A DNA stretch of 64,000 bases from Dietzia sp032248695 (GTDB lineage: Bacteria > Actinomycetota > Actinomycetes > Mycobacteriales > Mycobacteriaceae). A model generated the notes under the pieces. It was given only the letters and a program-made list of their open reading frames with translations. It was not told the origin of the DNA and made no database searches. Positions 26,009 through 32,920 of the stretch are shown in pieces (the stretch's first letter is position 1; each line of letters starts with the position of its first letter). Location: NCBI RefSeq assembly GCF_032248695.1, contig NZ_JAVHXC010000001.1, positions 62,001-126,000 of the forward strand. The letters are read 5' to 3'. Both the position numbers and the translations under genes were made by a program.

Positions 26009-26497
26009 ATGTCTGATGACTCCCGGGCGCCCGAACAGATCGTCGCCGACCTCATCGAGAAGTCGCCGATCTGCATGATCACCTCCGTCGGCGCCGACGG
26101 GCGCCTGCTGAGCCGCCCGATGACGCGCCAGAACGCCGACTTCGACGGGACCCTGCGGTTGCTCGCGCCCAGGCACGGGGACCTGGTGGCGGAGATCAAG
26201 GCCAATGCGCAGGTCAACGTCTCGGTGCAGTCCTCGGACGGTTTCGTCTCGGTGGCGGGAGAGGCGGTGGTCGACGACGACCGCGACGCGGTGGCCGAGA
26301 ACTGGAGCCCCGCGGTCGACGCCTGGTTCCCCGACGGTCCGGAGCAGGCCACGTCGATCCTGGTGCACGCCGGCTCGGCCGAGTACTGGGACTCCAGCGG
26401 TTCGAGCATCGCGCACATCGCCTCGTTCGTCCGCGCGGCGGTGTCGCGCGACGGCCGGGCTCCCGACATGGGGGACAGCGGGACCGTCGAGCTCTGA
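26009..26497 (+). CDS. General-stress-type pyridoxamine 5'-phosphate oxidase-like protein
   Basis: A 162-residue split-barrel FMN- or F420-binding protein of the general stress protein 26 group. The core reads ADLIEKSPICMITSVGADGRLLSRPMTRQN, with the flavin-phosphate-contact strand and QVNVSVQSSDGFVSVAGEA; the EYWDSSGSS motif near the C-terminus is typical. The start is uncertain: an ATG at 25979 has GGAGGGGGACC right before it, but TACGTT in front of that could be a -10 element, so the ATG at 26009 (MSDDSRAP, with GAAAGG upstream) is listed. The substrate is unknown. Confidence 0.83.
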   Translation: MSDDSRAPEQIVADLIEKSPICMITSVGADGRLLSRPMTRQNADFDGTLRLLAPRHGDLVAEIKANAQVNVSVQSSDGFVSVAGEAVVDDDRDAVAENWSPAVDAWFPDGPEQATSILVHAGSAEYWDSSGSSIAHIASFVRAAVSRDGRAPDMGDSGTVEL

Positions 26498-26524
26498 CCC
26501 GACGACACCCGGCAGAATGCCCGT

Positions 26525-27037
26525 ATGGACACCACCCAGACCGGGCTCCCGGTTCGCAGAGGGCCCCGCCCGAGGGCCACGACGACCAATCCGCACGTGC
26601 AGCTCGACCAGAACGCCCCGGCCGAGTTGCAGGACCGCCTCCGCGACCACGCGTTGTCGCTGCCCGGTGTGAGGCGCGGGGTGAGCACTGTGTCCGTGCC
26701 GGGCACCGTCGCGTTCTTCCTCGACACGCCGACGGAACGCCCCGCCGTGCCGGACATCCTGGGAGGGGAGTGGGGGCACATCCACCCGCACACCGACGGC
26801 AGCCTGCACCTGCACGTCCCGTCCACGCTGGCGGATGATCTGATCGCGGCCGGCTGGGCGGAGTACCACTCGCTCGTCTCGCGGGGCATCCTCCCGCCGA
26901 TCGTCATCATGCTCTACGGGCCTCGCGACGAAGCCGAGCTGGCCGTGTGTTCCTCGATCGTCGAGGAGGCGTATCTCGCCGCAGGGGGCTCCCGCGTCGA
27001 CCGGGCCGGCCGGACGCTCGGCCTCCCTACGCCCTGA
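26525..27037 (+). CDS. Luciferase-domain (DUF5519) protein
   Basis: A 170-residue protein with the DUF5519/'luciferase' domain seen in many actinobacteria. Landmarks are EWGHIHPHTDGSLHLHVP near residue 82, GWAEYHSLVSRG and VIMLYGPRDEAELAV. Despite the family name there is no evidence for light production; one member, coelenterazine luciferase of Renilla, is unrelated. The four histidines in GHIHPHTDGSLHLH suggest metal binding. The ATG lies 6 nt after CAGAAT (26513-26518) with no Shine-Dalgarno, consistent with a leaderless start. It ends 3 bases before the convergent DUF309 gene. Confidence 0.75.
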   Translation: MDTTQTGLPVRRGPRPRATTTNPHVQLDQNAPAELQDRLRDHALSLPGVRRGVSTVSVPGTVAFFLDTPTERPAVPDILGGEWGHIHPHTDGSLHLHVPSTLADDLIAAGWAEYHSLVSRGILPPIVIMLYGPRDEAELAVCSSIVEEAYLAAGGSRVDRAGRTLGLPTP

Positions 27038-27040
27038 GCC

Positions 27041-27562
27041 TCATCTCCGCGCGGCCGGCCCGGAGCCGGGGCCGCGAGGGCGGACGAGGCGCGGGCTCAG
27101 CCCGCCGGGAAGGGGAGTGCGCCCCTGCCGCAGATCGGCGATGAGGTCGTGGGCGTAGGCGACCAGCCCCGTCGCGTCGATCCCGTGCGGGGCAGGGCCG
27201 GCGTCGCTCGCGAGACGCTCGGCCGCGCGCTCGAGCAACGCCACGGCTCCCTTGACGTTGCCGCGCCGGATGTGGGTGATGCCCACAGCCAGCTGGGCCA
27301 GCCCCTGCCAGAGGAGCCGCTCGTCGGCGGGGCCGCTCTTCCACGCGCCCTCCAGCACTTCGTGGGCATGGAACGCCAGGCCGCGGTCCAACAGGTCCTG
27401 GGCCCACGCCAGGGACTCGGCGGGTGGCAGATCCAGGTCCTCGGGAATGCGTTCGACGCCGACGCTGCCCGGCGGCAGCGGGCGTCCGAGCTCGTCGCGA
27501 GGGCGAGCGTTGCGGGCACGACCCTCGTCGTCGCGGTCCCGGTCGATTCTGTTGGCGCCCAT
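27041..27562 (-). CDS. DUF309 domain protein
   Basis: A 173-residue protein with the helical DUF309 domain: AFHAHEVLEGAWKSG near residue 64, followed by LLWQGLAQLAVGITHIRRGNVKGAVALLERAAERL, with the HAHEVLE motif diagnostic of the family. The N- and C-terminal ends are Arg/Pro-rich. The catalytic role is unknown, and the conserved His and Glu suggest a metal site. Convergent with the DUF5519 gene with only 3 bases between stops. Confidence 0.8.
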   Translation of the reverse strand: MGANRIDRDRDDEGRARNARPRDELGRPLPPGSVGVERIPEDLDLPPAESLAWAQDLLDRGLAFHAHEVLEGAWKSGPADERLLWQGLAQLAVGITHIRRGNVKGAVALLERAAERLASDAGPAPHGIDATGLVAYAHDLIADLRQGRTPLPGGLSPRLVRPRGPGSGPAARR

Positions 27563-27649
27563 GCGGCCATGGTCTCATCGGAAGCGGTCTCCGGCCATGT
27601 CCCGCCCGGGTGGCCCCCGGTCGCGGACCCGCCTCGAGGTCGGTGGGCG

Positions 27650-28174
27650 TCACGTGCCCGGCGCCGAGTCCTTCCCGTACCGGGACAGCATCTGGTCGCC
27701 GGCGGCGGGCCCGGCAGTGAACACGAACCGCGGGTCTGATGCGGGTGTGCCGGTCACGGGGTCCACCACGACGGGTTCGATCTCGCGACCGGTCTCGGCG
27801 TCGACGAGGATCATCGACCTGTCTCCGGGAGCGAGCTGGGCGTTGCGCCAGGCGGCCAGGGTGACGAGGATCGGCCGGAGGGACCGGCCGAAATCGGTGA
27901 GCAGGTACTCGTAGCGAACAGGCCGCTCCTGGTAGGGCTGCTTGACCAGGACGCCACTGTTGACGAGCGTCTTGAGTCGAGCGGTGAGCATGCTCGACGA
28001 CAGCCCGATGTTGGCCTCGAACTGGTCGAAGCGGGTATAGCCGTCGAAGCAGTCGTGCAGGATCAGCATCGTCCACCATTCTCCGACGTACGACATCGCC
28101 GTCGACAACGGGCACTCGCGGTCCTCTGGACGTATGTGGGCTGCCATATCGGACGATCCCGCCTTCCTCGACAC
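27650..28174 (-). CDS. HxlR-family transcriptional regulator
   Basis: A 174-residue winged-helix regulator. The HxlR domain (about residues 18-115) starts with ECPLSTAMSYVGEWWTMLILHD and continues FDQFEANIGLSSSMLTARLKTLVNSGVLV. The cysteine in ECPLS is common in this family and often senses aldehydes or electrophiles. A C-terminal 60-residue extension has no known domain. The GTG at 28174 is preceded by GGGAGATGGTGA. It is divergent from the NTF2-like gene at 28328, and an inverted repeat at 28239-28260 in the shared gap is the probable operator. Confidence 0.87.
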   Translation of the reverse strand: MSRKAGSSDMAAHIRPEDRECPLSTAMSYVGEWWTMLILHDCFDGYTRFDQFEANIGLSSSMLTARLKTLVNSGVLVKQPYQERPVRYEYLLTDFGRSLRPILVTLAAWRNAQLAPGDRSMILVDAETGREIEPVVVDPVTGTPASDPRFVFTAGPAAGDQMLSRYGKDSAPGT

Positions 28175-28238
28175 TCACCATCTCCCTGTCCGGTCGACAC
28201 CGGCCAGGCCCACTGCTAGTTTAACAGTCACTGACTTC

Positions 28239-28260
28239 GGAATGAGAAGTTACTCGTTCC
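28239..28260. promoter_or_regulatory. Candidate HxlR operator
   Basis: GGAATGAG (28239-28246) and CTCGTTCC (28253-28260) form an 8-6-8 inverted repeat with one mismatch, in the 153-bp gap between the divergent HxlR and NTF2-like genes. A TTTAACAGTCACTGA stretch just upstream (28220-28234) may overlap the promoter. Confidence 0.45.
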
Positions 28261-28327
28261 CGGGGAGGGGTGCGCGGCGCCTTCACGGCAGGTCGCTCAC
28301 GTTGACGTCACGCCAGTAGGAGACGCT

Positions 28328-28683
28328 ATGTCTGACACGTTCACCGCCTACGACCCCTCGCGCCTGCCGGACGCGGTGGTCGCCTACCTCGACGCGCACG
28401 GGCAGTACCGCTCCGCGGACGCCGGGGCGACCTTCGCGCCGGGGGCGACGGTCGTCGACGACGGCAGCACCTACCGCGGGATCGACGAGATCGTGGCCTG
28501 GGTCGATCGGTCCGCGACCGAGTACGAGGTCACACGCACCCGGGTCGGGCAATCGGGGGCCGACACCGACCGGCCCGTCGTCCGGGTCCGCCTCGACGGA
28601 ACTTTCCCGGCGGTACGGTGACCCTCCGGTATCAGTTCGTCATCGACAACGACCGGATCGCAAAGCTGGCCATCGAGGTCTGA
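28328..28683 (+). pseudogene. NTF2/SnoaL-like protein, frameshifted near its 3' end
   Basis: The intact frame encodes 97 residues of an NTF2-like small-ligand fold (SYRG-type signature: STYRGIDEIVAWVDRSATEYEVTRT) and stops at 28621. A shift of one base at the CCCGG run (28606-28611) continues into GTVTLRYQFVIDNDRIAKLAIEV and stops at 28683, which is the normal last strand pair of the family. The gene therefore lost one G from a GGG run, or the sequence has an error. It is divergent from HxlR, its probable regulator. If authentic, the product lacks two core strands. Confidence 0.75.
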
Positions 28684-28777
28684 AGCCGAGAAGGCGCCCG
28701 TCGTCCGCCGGCCCGGGGATCGGGAGGGCCGGGGCTCGGACGTGGGAGGCGAGACGAGCGGCCGTGGGGGTGTACTT

Positions 28778-28788
28778 TACATAATGTA
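28778..28788. promoter_or_regulatory. AT-rich palindrome TACATAATGTA
   Basis: A perfect 5-1-5 palindrome lies within the lowest-GC stretch of this area (28771-28795, TGTACTTTACATAATGTAGATTATC). It is 133 bases upstream of a 32-codon open frame at 28921 and could be an operator or promoter for it, or for a small RNA. The rest of 28684-28920 holds a small hairpin GCGGCA-CGG-TGCCGC (28883-28897) and nothing else I recognise. Confidence 0.4.
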
Positions 28789-28920
28789 GATTATCGGCAC
28801 TTCGGACGCGATCCGGAGGTGGGGCGGTTCGGGCCGTGGCGCGCGCCATCCGCTGGCGTCGTCATTCCGAATGATCTGTGAGGCGGCACGGTGCCGCTCG
28901 TCAGCGAAAGGTGCGACATC

Positions 28921-29019
28921 ATGCGCGGGTCGGTCGAGAACGCATTCATGCTCATCCACAATCCTCTGGTGGACTTCTACCAGTGGCTGCTCAGCGTCAT
29001 CCCGGCGGACATGGCCTGA
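28921..29019 (+). CDS. Possible 32-residue small protein
   Basis: A short open frame of 33 codons starts with ATG after GAAAGG (7-9 nt upstream). The product begins MRGSVENAFMLIHNPLVDF and ends VIPADMA; residues 9-27 are an amphipathic/hydrophobic helix rich in Leu, Phe, Trp and Tyr. I do not recognise it. Its codon use is high-GC at third positions but less extreme than that of neighbouring genes. It is bounded by an AT-rich palindrome upstream and a 22-bp-stem hairpin 31 bases downstream, so a dedicated transcript is likely. It could instead be a chance frame in a small RNA. Confidence 0.4.
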   Translation: MRGSVENAFMLIHNPLVDFYQWLLSVIPADMA

Positions 29020-29049
29020 CGGTCTGGACGGCGCCCGCCGCCTTTCTTG

Positions 29050-29114
29050 CCGCGCGGCCCCGGGCTGCGGACGTCGCGATCCTCGTCGCGGGTCCGCCGC
29101 CCGGGGCCGCGCGG
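29050..29114. terminator. Very strong hairpin downstream of the small ORF
   Basis: A 16-bp perfect stem (29050-29065 with 29099-29114) is extended by a single T/C mismatch and a further 6-bp stem GCGGAC/GTCCGC (29067-29072 with 29092-29097), leaving a 19-nt loop. It is the strongest inverted repeat in the 670-bp interval 28684-29354. The 240 bases from 29115 to 29354 contain no gene I can support. Confidence 0.7.
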
Positions 29115-29354
29115 TGTCGCGGAGACGTCCTCGGGGCCGGCCTGGCGCCGCAGATGCGCCCGTGGACCGGCCTGGTGTCGCGGATCCGTTCACGGCCGCA
29201 CCCTCCCACGTCGGCCCCGGGTCCTGCGTGTTGCCGCTAAAGCGTCACTGTGACGTAACAGTGCAGCCTGCGGGGACCGTCGCCGGTCGACGGGGTATGC
29301 GTTCCGTGGCGGGCTCGCGGCTGTCGACGGTGAGGGTCGGGCGGGCGCGACAGC

Positions 29355-29834
29355 TCAGTTGCCGGTCCGGGTACGCCAGGCGCGCCACGCGCCGGTCGAC
29401 CACAGTGCCCAGGCGACGAGAACGGGCTGGAAGAACAGGCGGACCAGCCGGTCCCGGTCCGTGTCGAGCCCGAAGGCCGCGGTGCCGGTGACGTACTGCG
29501 AGATGTTGCCCGGGAAGATCGCGATGAAGAAGGCCGCGGTCACCCCGCCCACCGCCGGGCGGAAACGGGCCGGCGCGGCGATGAGCGCGGCTCCCAGGCC
29601 CAGTTCGACGACGCCGGACGCGAGCACGACGACGTCCGGATCGAGCGGCACCCACGTCGGCACCTGGGCCTGGAACTCCTGTCGCATGGTGGTCAGGTGT
29701 CCGGTGCCCGCCCCGAGCAGTGCGGCGCCCAGGGCCCACCGGCCGACGTGGCGCACGACCTCTCCGATGCGCCGGTTCCGGCCGGCTGACGGTCGTGCGG
29801 AAAGGGTGCGGGGGCTTCGGCTCAGATTGTCCAT
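29355..29834 (-). CDS. DoxX-family membrane protein
   Basis: A 159-residue four-helix membrane protein of the DoxX/DoxD family. Helices lie around residues 36-54, 72-92, 98-115 and 132-150; GRWALGAALLGAGTGHLTTMR and ASGVVELGLGAALI are typical. In M. tuberculosis DoxX works with SodA and SseA as a thiol-oxidant defence complex, so a redox or peroxide-related role is likely. The start at 29834 (MDNLSRSP) is chosen because an upstream in-frame start would run across the operator. It is divergent from the OhrR-like gene across 61 bp containing the operator. Confidence 0.83.
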   Translation of the reverse strand: MDNLSRSPRTLSARPSAGRNRRIGEVVRHVGRWALGAALLGAGTGHLTTMRQEFQAQVPTWVPLDPDVVVLASGVVELGLGAALIAAPARFRPAVGGVTAAFFIAIFPGNISQYVTGTAAFGLDTDRDRLVRLFFQPVLVAWALWSTGAWRAWRTRTGN

Positions 29835-29844
29835 GCCGAAAGTG

Positions 29845-29888
29845 TTGCGCACAACTGAATTGAGCGCAACCGGTTTGTCGGGGATACT
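29845..29888. promoter_or_regulatory. Candidate OhrR operator and leaderless promoter
   Basis: TTGCGCACAA (29845-29854) and TTGAGCGCAA (29860-29869) form a 10-5-10 inverted repeat with one mismatch, and the inner CAACTGAATTG resembles the AATT-centred OhrR box of Bacillus. GATACT at 29883-29888 lies 7 nt before the regulator's ATG with no Shine-Dalgarno, so its mRNA is probably leaderless and the operator covers the region upstream of that promoter. Confidence 0.6.
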
Positions 29889-29895
29889 GGACGCC

Positions 29896-30333
29896 ATGGA
29901 CGCCGATCTCCGCCTCGACCACCAGGTCTGCTTCGCTCTCTACGCGGCCTCGCGCGCCTCGACCTCGGCCTACCGGCAGGCCCTCGCCTCGGTCGGGCTC
30001 ACCTACCCGCAGTACCTCGCACTCCTGGCGCTCTGGGAGCAGGACGGGCTCACGGTCCGCGAACTGGGCGAACGGCTGCTCCTCGATTCCGGGACCCTCT
30101 CCCCCCTGCTGGCGCGTCTGGAGAAAGCCGGACTCGTCGCGCGCTCGCGCTCCACGGACGACGGCCGCAGCGTGCACGTCCACCTCACCGCGGCCGGAGA
30201 GAAGCTGCGCGGGGAGGCCGAGGCGATCCAGTGCTCGCTCCTCGGCCGGCTCGACATGCCCGCCGAGGACCTCCAGCAGCTGCGGACGCTCGCGATGCGG
30301 CTCGTCGACTCGATCGGGTCCGGGGCCGGTTAG
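29896..30333 (+). CDS. OhrR-like MarR-family organic-peroxide sensor
   Basis: A 145-residue MarR-type repressor of the OhrR branch: the N-terminus reads LDHQVCFALYAASRA, with the reactive Cys12 in the family's diagnostic position. The winged helix contains TVRELGERLLLDSGTLSPLLARLEKAGLV and RSTDDGRSVHVHLT. OhrR proteins release DNA when this Cys is oxidised by organic hydroperoxides or hypochlorite. The usual partner ohr is not here; the divergent neighbour is a DoxX protein. The start appears leaderless. I have not assigned a symbol since an ohr gene is not adjacent. Confidence 0.86.
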   Translation: MDADLRLDHQVCFALYAASRASTSAYRQALASVGLTYPQYLALLALWEQDGLTVRELGERLLLDSGTLSPLLARLEKAGLVARSRSTDDGRSVHVHLTAAGEKLRGEAEAIQCSLLGRLDMPAEDLQQLRTLAMRLVDSIGSGAG

Positions 30334-30390
30334 GCGCGGGGACGCGCAGAGACGCCGGGACGCGGGACAGGGTGTCGCCCGGTACGGGCC

Positions 30391-31023
30391 TCAACTCATC
30401 GTGAGCGGCTGGCGCAGGATCGTCTTGAGCCGGGCCGGCTCCACGCGGCGGGGATCCGAGAGATAGATCTCGTGATGGTGGCCGGACAGCACGGCGCCCC
30501 GGCCCGCGGCGACCTCGTGCATCCGCGCGATGACCGGCCCCTCCTCGTCATAGGGCCCCACATGCAGGGTCTGCACCGCCGCACCCTCCGCGAACCGGGC
30601 GAACCGCACGCGCTCACCGGTGTCCGAACCCCTCGTCGTCGTCACCCTCTCCCCCGCGGCGGCGACGACCTCCGGCGTGATCCACTCGGGTTGCCAGATC
30701 ATCATCGTCCAGTTCCACGCGTCCTTGTCGCGCGCGGTGAACACCCGCGGATCGTCGGCGTACCAGAGCCCATCGAGCGGGCCCACGGTGTGGACCCGCC
30801 CCAGCTCCGACTTCGCGATCGCCCGGATCGCGTACGACATGACGTACAGCGACTCGACGGCCGTGCGGTAGGCCGGCGTGGTGTCGGGGTCGCCGCGGCC
30901 GTCGACGGAGAGGAACCACATGGGCGGGACCTCCACCGTGTCGATGCGCCCGACGCGGCCGGAGTACAGGTCGCGACGCAGCCGCTTGATGTCGACGCTA
31001 CCGGGGTTCGCGCTACCGGACAT
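30391..31023 (-). CDS. GyrI-like small-molecule-binding protein
   Basis: A 210-residue protein of the GyrI-like/SbmC superfamily: VEVPPMWFLSVDGRGDPD near residue 32, then SYAIRAIAKSELG, TMMIWQPEWITPE, and the C-terminal VQTLHVGPYDEEGPVIARMHEVAA with HHHEIYLSDPRRVEPARLKTILRQP. The family binds drug-like ligands, and members act as toxin or antibiotic sequestering proteins or sensors. The ATG lies 11 bases inside the end of the ABC-F gene, so it is translated from the same mRNA. It ends facing the OhrR-like gene. Confidence 0.85.
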   Translation of the reverse strand: MSGSANPGSVDIKRLRRDLYSGRVGRIDTVEVPPMWFLSVDGRGDPDTTPAYRTAVESLYVMSYAIRAIAKSELGRVHTVGPLDGLWYADDPRVFTARDKDAWNWTMMIWQPEWITPEVVAAAGERVTTTRGSDTGERVRFARFAEGAAVQTLHVGPYDEEGPVIARMHEVAAGRGAVLSGHHHEIYLSDPRRVEPARLKTILRQPLTMS

Positions 31024-32665
31024 GCGCAGAATCTACTCCCGTCGGCCCCAGGGCGAGGGGCGGCCACGACGACAGGTCGCGCAGGAGCTGCCGGTCGTGG
31101 GTGGCCACGACCACCGCGCAGGGCGCGGTGCGAAGTGCCTCGGTGAGCCCGTCCACCAGGGTTGACGACAGGTGGTTGGTCGGCTCGTCCAGGATCAGCA
31201 ACGCGGGCCGCGCGGCCAGGCACAGCGCGAGGTGGAGGCGACGCTGCTGGCCCTGCGACAGCCGGCTCACCTCGGTGGCGGCGGCGCGCGGGTCCAGCAG
31301 CCCGGTCGACGCCAGTCCCGGCGCGCCGTCACGGCCCAGCCGACCGACGTGCTCGGCGAAGATCTGCGTCGCGGTCCGCCGAGGATCCCACTCCGGCACC
31401 TCCTGGGACAGATACGCGACCCGGGCGTCAGCACGACGATCGATCCCACCCCGGTCCGGAGCGACGGCCCCCGCGAGCAGGGCGAGCAGCGTCGACTTGC
31501 CCGCCCCGTTCGGGCCGGTGACCAGCAGTCGGTCGCCGGTGTCGAGCGACACCGACACCGGCGTGCGCAGCCGTCCCGCCACGGCGACCTCACGACAGGT
31601 CAGCACCCGCTGCCCGGCCGGGACGTCCCACGCCGGCCACCGGAACCGCGGCGGGGGCGGCGGCACGGTCACGCGGTGTCGCTCGAGCTCCTCGCGGCGG
31701 CGGACGAACGCCCGGACGGTGCCGCCCGCGCGCGTCGACCTCTGGTGCTTGCCGTGGCCCTTCTCCGGGCGCCACCCGTCGCGGAGCCGGTCCCGCGCCT
31801 GGTCCGCGGCGCGGGCGAGTGCGTCGTGCTCGCCCTGCTGCTCCGCGTGGGCCTGCTCCCACGCGGATCGCACACGGCGACGACCCTCGAGCCAACCCGC
31901 GTAGCCGCCGCCGAACACCACGGGCCTCCCGTCCGGGCTCGGGTCCAGGTCGCAGAAGTGTGTCGCCACGTCGCGCAGGAGTGCCCGGTCGTGAGAGACG
32001 ACGGCGACCCCGCCGGGGTGCGCCCGCAGCCGGTCGGTGAGGAACTCCAGCCCGGACGCGTCGAGATGGTTGGTCGGCTCGTCGAGCAGCAACAGGTCGC
32101 GGTGTGCGCCGAGGACGCAGGCCAGGCGGACGCGGTAGCGCTGCCCCACGGACAGTGACGCCAGTGGGCGCGCGCGGTCGGCGCACGCGCCGAGCCCGGC
32201 GAGCGCGATGTCGACCCGGCGGTCGGCGTCCCACGCGTCCAGCGCGGTGGCCAGCTCGAGCGCGGCCGCGTACTGGTCCCCGGCGCCGGGCTCGCCGGCC
32301 CCCATGGCGCCGGCGGCGGCGTCGAGCGCGCTCAGGGCGGCGAGGCTGTCGGCGATCTCTTCGGCGATGAGGTCGCCGACCGTGCGAGCTGCAGGTGCGT
32401 CCAGGTGCTGATCGACCGACCCGATGCGACCGAGGCGCGAGACGGAGCCCGAGTCCGGGCGCAGGCGCCCTGCCAGGACGCGCAGCAGCGTCGTCTTGCC
32501 CCGGCCGTTCTCCCCCACCACAGCCAACCGCGTTCCCGCGGAGACGGTGAGGTCGACGCCGGCCAGGACGGTCCGGTCGCCGAGCGTCACCGCCACGTCG
32601 GTCAGGCGGATGTGGGCGCGGTGGCCCGCGGGGAGTCGGTCATGGTGATGTGTGATGTCGTGCAC
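31013..32665 (-). CDS. ABC-F ATPase, ribosome-protection type
   Basis: A 550-residue cytoplasmic protein with two ABC ATPase domains and no membrane segments. Walker A motifs are GENGRGKTTLL (about residue 51) and GPNGAGKSTLL (about 385); Walker B motifs are LLLLDEPTNHLD and LLILDEPTNHLS. The signature of domain 1 is LSVGQRYR instead of LSGGQ, and that of domain 2 is LSQGQQRR. The interdomain linker (about 250-340) is long and Arg-rich, as in antibiotic-resistance ABC-F factors that displace drugs from the ribosome. The GTG at 32665 follows GACGAGG. A leader peptide and hairpin lie upstream, suggesting drug-dependent attenuation. Confidence 0.85.
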   Translation of the reverse strand: MHDITHHHDRLPAGHRAHIRLTDVAVTLGDRTVLAGVDLTVSAGTRLAVVGENGRGKTTLLRVLAGRLRPDSGSVSRLGRIGSVDQHLDAPAARTVGDLIAEEIADSLAALSALDAAAGAMGAGEPGAGDQYAAALELATALDAWDADRRVDIALAGLGACADRARPLASLSVGQRYRVRLACVLGAHRDLLLLDEPTNHLDASGLEFLTDRLRAHPGGVAVVSHDRALLRDVATHFCDLDPSPDGRPVVFGGGYAGWLEGRRRVRSAWEQAHAEQQGEHDALARAADQARDRLRDGWRPEKGHGKHQRSTRAGGTVRAFVRRREELERHRVTVPPPPPRFRWPAWDVPAGQRVLTCREVAVAGRLRTPVSVSLDTGDRLLVTGPNGAGKSTLLALLAGAVAPDRGGIDRRADARVAYLSQEVPEWDPRRTATQIFAEHVGRLGRDGAPGLASTGLLDPRAAATEVSRLSQGQQRRLHLALCLAARPALLILDEPTNHLSSTLVDGLTEALRTAPCAVVVATHDRQLLRDLSSWPPLALGPTGVDSAHVR

Positions 32666-32762
32666 GGTGCCCTCGTCGGCTCGTCGCGGAGCCGGGTGGC
32701 GCGAGGCGGCCGCCCGGCGTGTGCCCGTGGACGGCGTGCGAAGAGGGTGTCGAAGGTGGTCT

Positions 32763-32781
32763 CCGCCGCCGTCAGCGGCGG
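32763..32781 (-). other. Hairpin overlapping the leader-peptide stop codon
   Basis: CCGCCG (32763-32768) and CGGCGG (32776-32781) can pair around the TGA of the leader frame. It sits where ribosome stalling on the last codons would change RNA folding, as in known resistance-gene attenuators. A second potential pairing GCCGGG/CCCGGC lies further downstream in the 106-nt leader. Confidence 0.4.
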
Positions 32782-32816
32782 GGCCAGGGCTTCATGGTGA
32801 TGGCACCGGGATACAT
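32772..32816 (-). CDS. Leader peptide upstream of the ABC-F gene
   Basis: ATG at 32816 opens a 14-residue frame, MYPGAITMKPWPRR, ending in TGA 106 bases before the ABC-F GTG. A TACACT -10-like hexamer (minus strand, 32829-32824) ends exactly 7 nt before the ATG, so this frame would be the first codons of a leaderless mRNA. The PWPRR end followed by a hairpin overlapping the stop codon resembles leader peptides at which ribosomes stall in antibiotic-inducible resistance genes. The assignment is inferred from position only. Confidence 0.5.
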   Translation of the reverse strand: MYPGAITMKPWPRR

Positions 32817-32860
32817 GCCCGGAAGTGTAGCCGGGCCCGCCACGCGACGCACCCCTCGGC

Positions 32861-32904
32861 GTCAACCCCGGTTGACACCTTCGGCGGTGTCAACGTAGGT
32901 TGAC
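32861..32904 (+). promoter_or_regulatory. Promoter with two identical operators
   Basis: GTCAAC-N4-GTTGAC occurs twice (32861-32876 and 32889-32904), centres 28 bp apart. TTGACA at 32872-32877 and TAGGTT at 32896-32901, separated by 18 bp, form the -35 and -10 of the small HTH gene at 32921, so each operator covers one promoter element. This is the layout of a tightly autorepressed promoter. Confidence 0.7.
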
Positions 32905-32920
32905 GGATGAGGTGGTGACA

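Noticed and set aside
28871..29491. Plus-strand frame of 206 codons spanning the small-ORF region
   Set aside because: It crosses the strong hairpin and the DoxX gene antisense, and has Arg/Ser/Pro shadow composition; the 32-codon frame with a ribosome site is a better candidate.
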